The notes under the pieces: model-generated
Told to the model about the DNA's origin: nothing
What the model saw: the letters and a program-made list of their open reading frames with translations, nothing else
The model's database searches: none
Made by a program: the position numbers and the translations under genes
Assembly (NCBI RefSeq): GCF_000226095.1
Contig: NC_016478.1
Location: 3,834,001 to 3,898,000 of the forward strand
Reading direction: 5' to 3'
Length of the DNA: 64,000 nt
Source: Thermothelomyces thermophilus ATCC 42464
Taxonomy: Eukaryota > Ascomycota > Sordariomycetes > Sordariales > Chaetomiaceae
Part shown: piece after piece, positions 57,484 through 64,000 of the stretch
Numbering within the stretch: position 1 is the stretch's first letter
How the letters are laid out: the number at the start of each line of letters is the position of its first letter

Positions 57484-58027
57484 ATGAAGTTCTGCACCGC
57501 TGTTGGCTTTCTGGCTGCTCTGGCCACCAGGTAAGCAACAATGTCCGGGGAATGCCCTCTCTTTCTTCCCGCAGGAACGAAGCCCAGGCCCTTGAGTTTA
57601 GAAGCACCTGCTCCCTTTGCCTCCCGGCCGAGCTGACCACCGACATTGCACTCCCCACAGCGTCCTCGCCAGCCCGGCACCCGCCGTGACCGCGGCGCCG
57701 CGGGCTCCGCCGGCGGCGGCGGCGGCGGCGGACGACGACGGCAAGTGCACCAAGTACGAGACGACGACGTCGTTCCACTACAACTTCTGCCCGATGTACT
57801 GCCTCGAGCCGGACAGCCCGCGGTGCCCCCCCGTGGCCTGCCCGGCGGTCATCGTCAGCTGCAAGCCGGGCGAGACCACCACCCGCCCCCCGCTGCCGGC
57901 CCCGACCACCGTCACCGCCACCGTCACCACGGACTGCGTCGTCACCTACGAGGCCGACGTCGGCTGCGCCCCCTGCGGCTGCCTCGGCTGCCCCACGTGT
58001 GCGCCCGTCAAGACTGAGACGCCTTGA
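57484..58027 (+). CDS. Small secreted cysteine-rich protein, 137 aa
   Basis: Exons are 57484-57530 and 57661-58027; the GTAAGC...CACAG intron splits the signal peptide codons and keeps the frame. The signal peptide MKFCTAVGFLAALATSVLA is followed by a P/A-rich pro-segment ending in six alanines and DDD. The mature part has twelve cysteines: KC, NFC, YC, RC, AC, SC, then a T/P-rich spacer (ETTTRPPLPAPTTVTATVTT), then DC, GC and a cluster CAPCGCLGCPTC. No enzyme motif is visible. The T/P spacer suggests O-glycosylation; together with even cysteine numbers this fits a stable extracellular protein, possibly wall-associated or effector-like. The codons are extremely GC-rich (mostly C/G third positions). 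I do not recognise the family. Confidence 0.8.
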
Positions 58028-58507
58028 GGAAGAGAAATGCAATGCGACGACGACGATGATGATGATGTTCGGGATGAAGTGATGGAGGTTCTTGATCACC
58101 ACACCTAATTAAAAGGGAGGTGAACAAAAGAACAAAAAAAATAGTAGCTGAGGAGGGAACGAGTGGGTTTCCTGCAAAAGTATATAGTTCGCTTCTTGCG
58201 TACATATGGATGCCAAAACTGTTTTTGGTCGTATTAATAATTGCACGCATGAACCAACTGTGGCTGCGATCGAATCATCGAATTGATAATCGGGCGGTGG
58301 TCGAACAAGATTCGCGACCAGCAGCCCTGGGGATTGGGGATTATTACGCCAATAGTAATATATACTAATTTATAATTAGTAATCAAGAGTGCCAGACTCG
58401 CTAACGGGAAGTGACTCTGTGTCTCGCTCCCTCCACCGGATATTCATCTTCCTATGCGGCCCGACGGGAAAGAGAACACAAAACGGCACCTGGCCTCGAT
58501 TGCAGGG
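58028..58507. other. Intergenic, convergent gene ends
   Basis: A (GAC/GAT)n tract lies just after the stop of the secreted protein (about 58040-58068). TAATTA motifs occur near 58107 and 58371. No supported gene. Confidence 0.55.
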
Positions 58508-59033
58508 TCAGGGTGTGTAGTAGAAGACCTCCTCCACGGGCTTCCACCACGACGGTTCGCCGGACTCGCTGTCTTTGGCGCCCGGCACCAGCGACTCCTG
58601 CATCTGGTCCGTCATGCGCCACCACTCGCGGACCTTTGGGTTTGCCCGCATGCGCTCCATGTCGGCTGCGTAGTCGGTCCCGACATACTTGAAGCTCGCA
58701 AAGAGGATGCCCGAATCGGCGTCGTGGAAGATGCTGTCTGCGGTGTGGCAAAGCGGTTGTCTTAGCGTGGATGTGCTCCGCGCGCGGGGTAACTCGAGAG
58801 GGTCACGGTCGCGGTGAGAGAGGAGGAGGGGTCGGGGTCGGGGTCGGCCTACAGTCCTGTATGTTGCAGTCCTTGATTTGATCCAGCACCTCGGGCCAGA
58901 CTGCCGCGTGGACCTCCTTGTATTTGTCCACGTACTCGGGTTTCAACTTGACGATTTGTGCGAAGCGGCGGCCGGGATAGCGAGCAGCGCCGGTACCGTC
59001 GGCGCCTTGGGGGGTTGACGACGGCTGAGACAT
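58508..59033 (-). CDS. L-rhamnose mutarotase (RhaM / DUF718 family), 136 aa
   Basis: Interconverts alpha- and beta-L-rhamnose, feeding rhamnose catabolism; a cytosolic dimeric ferredoxin-like fold. Exons are 58853-59033 and 58508-58737; the join gives DCNIQDYSIFHDADSGILF in frame. Family motifs are RFAQIVKLKPEYVDKYKEVH, then AAVWPEVLDQI with the catalytic His/Tyr region (Y...VH..VWPE), SFKYVG, ADMERMRANPKVREWWRMT and the closing WWKPVEEVFYYTP. The N-terminus has about 20 extra S/G/A residues compared with bacterial RhaM. The 115-nt intron carries a G-rich GGTCGG-type repeat near its donor (58829-58846). No other rhamnose-pathway gene is in the window, so it stands alone here. Confidence 0.92.
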
Positions 59034-59935
59034 GGCGGAATCGGGGTGTTGAACAGGGGATGACGACGCGATTTTGGCCTGCTGTTTTTCAAGGTATCTA
59101 TTTGAAACAATAGAGGAACGGGAGGTGATGCGCAGTCGTCAGATGAGAGGTAAGATTTCCTAAGTATGTGATTATTAGCTCGGTGTTTTTGGCCACGCCC
59201 CTCTGGTCTTCCGAATGCGGAGTTTTTATCCACCATGTCCCTCGGGTTAGTTACTGCCGAACCCCACGACGCCCATACATACCTGAGAAATGTACGACGC
59301 ACGCCCGTACATTCGAGACAAGTGTGCCTTATAGCTCTATAACCGCGGTCTTATTACTGAGACCACAGCAATGACAAGACAGAGCTTCGGCTCTTGTTCA
59401 GCCTTCCTCTCTAATAACAAGGGTCGCTCGACACGACGTATTGCGAGAATCGCTCAAGGGTCCCCTTTGATCCATGTGAAACGGCGGGCACAAAAACTCG
59501 AGATGCCCGTTCGTTGACTGCTGGCCCTTTCTCTGCTCGGTTTCTTTTTCTGGAGCCGTTAACCGGGGGCATGGCGCGATCAACCCGAGGATCGCTATAC
59601 ACAGCAACCCGTCGCCGCCTTGAAGGAGAACAAGATGTCTCAGACAGGTCAGATACGCATGTATGTCTTACTGATTTATCCCTGGCTGGCAATTGACGGG
59701 GTGGTGCGAGGCCTTCTCCTGAAACAGTCGAAGCAGGCAAGTATGGATGAAACGATATGGACTCCGCTAGTTCGGTTTGTGTCAGCAATCATGGGCCAAA
59801 AAAAAAAAAAAAAAAAACATGCAAATGATCAATCAAGCAGGAATCAAGCTCGTCGCGGCCCCCGACCAGATGGATTCCTGCCCAGGTGATAGTCACCTAA
59901 TTAGGCCTCGACTGCAGCGCACAGGATGATTTCAC
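59034..59935. other. Intergenic with A-rich homopolymer
   Basis: Short frames at 59411-59889 lack features. An A run of about 19 is at 59799-59817. A TAATTA lies near 59898. On the minus strand a GTAAGT directly at the stop of the next gene leaves open a third exon at about 59840-59880 for that gene. Confidence 0.45.
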
Positions 59936-60529
59936 TTACGCCAGGCACAGGGGGAGGACCCAGGACAGCAGGACGTATATCTGCACTTCGTCCCTGGCCG
60001 TCTGTTCGGCGTCGCATTCGTCCTTGGGACGCCAGTTCTCGCAGTCGCGGCGCTGCAGGCCCATGAAGGCCATCAGGACCATGATGGGGACGATGCCGCA
60101 GACGGCTATTATCAGCAGCTCCAGGTAGATGATGGCGCTCTCGCTGAAGCGGCGGACGTCCCTTGCGGGGTCGACCAATCCGGCAATCTCGGAAAGGTCG
60201 ACCAGCATGGTGAAAATGGCCTAACATGTCAATTAGTTCAGGTAAACGTCAATATAAAAGAAAAGAAATAAAAAAAAAAGTCGGAGAGGAGAAGATGAGA
60301 GCAGTAATTAGGCAGTGAGTGGCGTTCTTTTTTTTTTTTTTTCTGGAAGGTCGAAAGAAGCCTGAAAGAAACCTACCGCGACGAAGGCGCCCACCAACCC
60401 CGTCCCGTACGCGGCCCTGGACGAGGCATAGCCGGCACTGCAAATGGTAACGATGCATAGGCACACCGATATGAGCCGCAGTATGAGATGCAGAATCGCA
60501 TATGGCGCCGGGTACCGCGGGCGTGCCAT
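59936..60529 (-). CDS. Four-TM membrane protein (MARVEL-like layout), about 145 aa
   Basis: Exons are 60377-60529 and 59936-60220, joined as GAFVA-AIFTMLVDL in frame; the donor is GTAGGT and the acceptor GTTAG. Four hydrophobic segments are visible, at about residues 10-34 (ILHLILRLISVCLCIVTICS), 42-66, 75-98 (SAIIYLELLIIAVCGIVPIM) and 128-145 (IYVLLSWVLPLCLA). A cysteine-bearing hydrophilic loop (RRDCENWRPKDECDAEQ) lies between segments 3 and 4. The layout resembles small fungal four-TM/MARVEL-type proteins of the plasma membrane, but no defining motif is seen. The stop TAA is also read as a GTAAGT donor. Splicing to about 59875 would add ANPSGRGPRRA as an alternative C-terminus. Function unknown. 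Confidence 0.65.
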
Positions 60530-62271
60530 GGTTACTAGTGAGGAATTCGGGTTGCGAGATTGGAAGCCCAGTCGGATGAGGTATGTTTGAACACACAAAC
60601 GGCGGCCCCCAAAAGTCAGTCAGCAGTCAGCATTTGCTGAAGTTTTGAGGCTTGGACCGGTCCGGCAAACGACCGCAAATCCCGCTCCCGAACCCAGCAC
60701 TGCGTGCTGGACGGCCATGATTGGTGGTGTTTGGCACTTCCCCGTCATGATCAACTAGAAGGCGCCGATTGATTGGTTAGGAGCTGGATTATGGAGGTAA
60801 GGGTGGGTGCAGGGGCCCCAGCTCCTTCGGCGCTTTTTGCCGATGCGAGTCCGCGCTCTGTTGGACTCTCGTCTGGCCGTCTCTGAATGCGGCACAGCAG
60901 TTCACTTCGGTGGACTTTTTTCATGGCTGTTGGGCAGTTGGTGAGCCTTTGAAAGGAGGATGAACCAACAATATATCAACCGGGCGAAGAGAGAGGATTG
61001 GTCAAGTTATAAACCTCGCTTATGAGGTTCTCGAATTGTTTCCTCTTCCTGTTCAGCGTATCAGAACAAAAAGAAAGATAATTAATAAAATGTCGTGCGA
61101 TTTCGTGATTGCTTCACCCTTTTTCTTTCTCTCGTTTTATGAAACCGATGTGAATTAATAAATATCCAAGAAGGGCCAAATGTGGTTTCCGCATCTTTGT
61201 ATTAGATAATTAAGAGATATTATCTAATAGTTTGATTGATTCGCAGATGTCTGCAAAAAGTAATTAATTGCTTCCCTCTGTACCTGTATGGGTCAAGAAC
61301 TTTGACAGTTCGTGGCTGCGGCTCCTTCACCTGAGGAGAGGACGTGAATCTCCCCAAGTTTGAGCGGAGAGTCCGACTCTTTTACCTTCACATAATGCAG
61401 CGTACAAACTGATTCATATCTGAAGCAACGATGGAGACGAGACAAAGAAAGCGGCAGAAATAAGGTGAGTCCTATCGACAGGGTGGTAGAATCTAAGTAA
61501 TTAGTCCGGGGAAAAGCGGAGAGGATTATTGATTTATACCTAGGATCTCGAGAATCCATTATTCGGATTTCGGGCCTGGCTTTTGGGCCGGCGGGCGGCG
61601 CAGTCCTGGCACAAAAACACAGACTGGTTTGAAGATTGGGCTGGCGATTTCAGATGCGGCGGCTCGAAACGGGCCGTTTCAAACCCAATTCTCGGGACCG
61701 GCCAACCTTAGCAACCCAGGACCCACGACCAGTCCAAGATGCAGGCTCAGTGAGTGCGCGCCAGCAACCTGGTTGACCAGCAAATCTCCACCGGGGCCAG
61801 CTTTATTATACCATCTTTGTGCCGAGTACGTCAGAGACCTCTCCTCCCGGCCGCTGTCCGCATCTCGGTCGCCCCTCCGAAAAGCCGTAATGGCCGTAAA
61901 AACAAACCCATAACAGCCCCCCGCCGCTTGCTGGCGTGCCTCTCTTTGGGAACCCTCGGGCGGTATCTAATTAATTAGGTTTCATCTCTGACTCCTGGGA
62001 CCGGCCATAAACGAGCACCTGTCTGGTCATCTTCAGTCCGCCACGGCCCGTCCCCGGAGCACCATGGCGGATTTTTACGATGGTCGGCGGTGGACCGCGA
62101 GCCACATATGATAGGTAACTGTAATTATAAACAAACGGGCCGGCCGCCGCCCGAACGATCGCTGGCGATCTTTGAATCCGCACTTATTTAGGTCATTGTT
62201 GTGGACACGTCGGTTTCCCTCTGATAAAGGCGCCGATTTATATCTACTTACCCGTTCCCCTCAATTTTGCA
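60530..62271. other. Intergenic, AT-richer, no supported gene
   Basis: Frames at 61293-61978 show no recognisable product. TAATTA motifs are dense (61079, 61207, 61261, 61499, 61968, 62121). The segment 62180-62271 is the likely promoter of the next gene, with a TTTATAT element near 62237. Confidence 0.5.
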
Positions 62272-63504
62272 ATGGAGTTCAAGCCGAGCGATCAGTTCAG
62301 TGAGACCTCGCCCCTCATCGAACCCGTCGATCATGCAGGCGACGGCGACTTATTCATGGTACCCCTGAAGCGACCCTCCCCGAAGCTACCGTCTTCTCAG
62401 TACGGAAACGGGAGGCCGATGTCGCCATCCAGGTCCCCGGCGGCGCCGTCGCGGTCGCCGTCGGCGCGAGCAGACCCCGAGAAGTCTCCCCAACCCACAG
62501 GGCCACAGCTCGCCGCCGGCAACTACCAGGGCTCGCCAATGTCCGGGTGTACCGTCAAGCCCGACAGCCCCCCAATGTTCATCTCGCCCCTCATGTCTCC
62601 CGAGTCGGGGGTGCTAGGAATTGACGGCATCTTAGCCTCCCACGTGATGGGGACTCCCGGGTCCCTGCTCTACAACAGCCCTCCGCTGTCTGGAGAAAAC
62701 AACACAAAGACGGTCTCGTCACCCGTCATTCCCGCCGGCTCGACTCCGGCACGGCAGAGCCCGGGACCGCCGTCCTCCTCCAGCAAGGAAGAAGACACAA
62801 CCTCGGCCAGCCGATCTACCGGCGACAAGCCCAACCAGTCGTCCACGAAACCGTCCTCGGTCGACAACGACTGCCCGCCCGTCGTCGTCGAGCAGAAGCC
62901 GGACCTGGACGCAGGTGAGCCGCCCCGGCCCCCGGAACTCCCTCCGCGCTCCGGCACTCGCTACGGTATCGCCTCGGGGCGCAACAATCAGCTGCCGCCT
63001 CCCAACCTCGGCCTCGCACTGGACCTCCCCGACGGAAACGACCGGGGCCTCCTCGCGCCCCCGCCGGATCGCATCTCTCCCCGCAGCCCGCTCCGGTTAC
63101 CATCATCACCACCGCCCCGGTCGCCCGGCGGGGGCAGCGGCCTCGGCAAGAAGACGGCGGCGACGGGGAGCTGGGCGGTGCCGGAGTCGCCGCTGGAGCG
63201 GCTGTCGCAGGTGCGGGCGACGCCGGACTCGGCGTACGACCGGGCGCGGCAGATGGAGCTGCGGCGGTCCGAGTGGAAGCACGTGGTGTACCGGTTCCCC
63301 GTCCGGGGCGCGGACGACTGGGTCATCGACGCCGACCTGACCGAGAGCTCGCACGCCCGCCTCGCCGAGGTCGCCCGCCGCTCCGGCGACGGCTTCGAGT
63401 GGAACGGCGACTACGAGCTCGCGAACATCTACCGCGTCCTCGCTGCCGCCCACACCCGTGTCATGGAGCAGATGAGGGCCGAGAGGAGAGGCGTGCGCCT
63501 CTGA
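62272..63504 (+). CDS. Low-complexity protein with conserved-looking C-terminal segment, 410 aa
   Basis: A single-exon frame, GC-rich throughout, that I do not recognise. Residues 1-290 are disordered and rich in P, S, G and D (repeated SP/PP motifs, for example SPSRSPAAPSRSPSARAD). Residues about 310-405 look folded: SPLERLSQVRATPDSAYDRA, RQMELRRSEWKHVVYRFPVR, GADDWVIDADLTESSHARLA, EVARRSGDGFEWNGDYELAN. They form a helical, charged segment ending in RGVRL. Many SP sites suggest proline-directed phosphorylation. No signal peptide or TM is present. The stop is followed 30 bases later by a long (CT)n run. The frame length, start context and compositional shift support a real gene; no function is offered. 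Confidence 0.72.
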   Translation: MEFKPSDQFSETSPLIEPVDHAGDGDLFMVPLKRPSPKLPSSQYGNGRPMSPSRSPAAPSRSPSARADPEKSPQPTGPQLAAGNYQGSPMSGCTVKPDSPPMFISPLMSPESGVLGIDGILASHVMGTPGSLLYNSPPLSGENNTKTVSSPVIPAGSTPARQSPGPPSSSSKEEDTTSASRSTGDKPNQSSTKPSSVDNDCPPVVVEQKPDLDAGEPPRPPELPPRSGTRYGIASGRNNQLPPPNLGLALDLPDGNDRGLLAPPPDRISPRSPLRLPSSPPPRSPGGGSGLGKKTAATGSWAVPESPLERLSQVRATPDSAYDRARQMELRRSEWKHVVYRFPVRGADDWVIDADLTESSHARLAEVARRSGDGFEWNGDYELANIYRVLAAAHTRVMEQMRAERRGVRL

Positions 63505-63528
63505 ACATTTTATTATTATCCACATTAA

Positions 63529-63618
<90 letters not shown>

Positions 63619-64000
63619 CATGTCAAGGAGAGGTGAGGTTGGGTGAGAGAGGAATTACCCGATGGAAGGGATGGCTTCTCTCCTTTAGTTTTGTTCAGAT
63701 GGGTAACGAGGACAAGGTCTGTCGTTTGGGGTTTGGGAGTATGGTGCACTGTTAGGGATCCATTTCTTGAATAGCTAAGGTACCTAGGTAGCCACTCTAC
63801 GAGGACAGTGACAAAATCTGTATTACATCTATGACAAAATCAATCATTCCACATTTCATGTTTCAGTCGTGAATGAACGCTTGAGCTTTGTCATTGATTG
63901 CTCTGGCTTGTGATACCAGCATGGTCACACTGGCATATAGCCTCCCCTGAGTCCACTGCCGCGTTTATCACAGGGCTAGGATCAGTCCTGCAATGACCGA
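63505..64000. other. 3' flank and window end; no gene
   Basis: After the CT microsatellite nothing gene-like is seen. A TACCTAGGTA-type palindrome (AAGGTACCTAGGTAGCC) lies near 63778-63793. Confidence 0.55.
63535..63601. repeat. (CT)n microsatellite
   Basis: About 33 CT units, followed by four TTTC units, starting about 30 bases after the stop codon of the gene at 62272-63504, so probably in its 3' untranslated region. Confidence 0.97.

Noticed and set aside
59840-59935. A third exon for the four-TM protein gene
   Set aside because: A GTAAGT and a possible acceptor exist, but the stop codon at the same place gives a complete protein; kept only as an alternative.
1-64000. CRISPR array, prophage, operon or secondary-metabolite cluster
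   Set aside because: No spaced direct repeats, no phage genes, and no polyketide, peptide or terpene synthase; the gene structure is eukaryotic with introns.

Overview
The window looks like nuclear DNA of a filamentous ascomycete (Pezizomycotina, most likely Sordariomycetes; this placement is inference). The signs are GC-rich genes with short introns carrying CTAAC/CTGAC-type branch sites, recognisable fungal families (Rxt3, Sdh8/SDHAF4, GH27 alpha-galactosidase, Yos9, L-rhamnose mutarotase), and one very AT-rich block of transposons with the TpA-rich look of repeat-induced point mutation (RIP).

Layout. 1-22 kb, left euchromatic arm: a small membrane protein (1250-1588), an MFS sugar transporter with four exons (2777-4781), the Rpd3L histone-deacetylase subunit Rxt3 (6901-10629), the SDH assembly factor Sdh8/SDHAF4 with a repeat-swollen presequence (11412-12050, minus), a large LamG / transmembrane / methyltransferase-like protein (12868-15839, minus), a five-exon GH27 alpha-galactosidase (16782-18472, minus), tRNA-Cys(GCA) (19530-19601, minus), a decayed 3-carboxymuconate-cyclase-like gene start (20150-20428) and a small secreted cysteine-rich protein (21469-21843).

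22.28-38.98 kb: a three-layer transposon nest. A Fot1/pogo-type DNA transposon (about 1.87 kb, TIRs of about 42 bp, TA target duplication) was split by a Gypsy LTR element (LTRs of 328 bp). That element was split in turn by a second Gypsy element (LTRs of 447 bp, perfect CGTAT target duplication). All three read on the minus strand and the LTR elements are dead fossils.

39-64 kb, right arm: an FHA-domain protein kinase with a GC-AG intron (39777-41482, minus), an MFS transporter (43532-45040, minus), a C2H2-type regulatory protein with a polyQ tract (46309-48701, minus), a 3.9 kb stretch with no supported gene, the ERAD lectin Yos9/OS-9 (52622-54305), two small doubtful genes, a second secreted cysteine-rich protein (57484-58027), L-rhamnose mutarotase (58508-59033, minus), a four-TM membrane protein (59936-60529, minus) and a low-complexity protein (62272-63504).

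There is no gene cluster or operon: the genes are independent housekeeping and accessory units. The secreted or sugar-related genes (sugar transporter, alpha-galactosidase, rhamnose mutarotase, two cysteine-rich secreted proteins) fit a plant-biomass-degrading or plant-associated life style, which is inference. The least expected signals are the recurrent palindrome TAATTA, strongly enriched outside the transposons, in introns and over stop codons, and the LamG-TM-methyltransferase-like architecture. Exon boundaries given here come from reading frame, splice sites and family alignment by eye; none was confirmed by transcript data.
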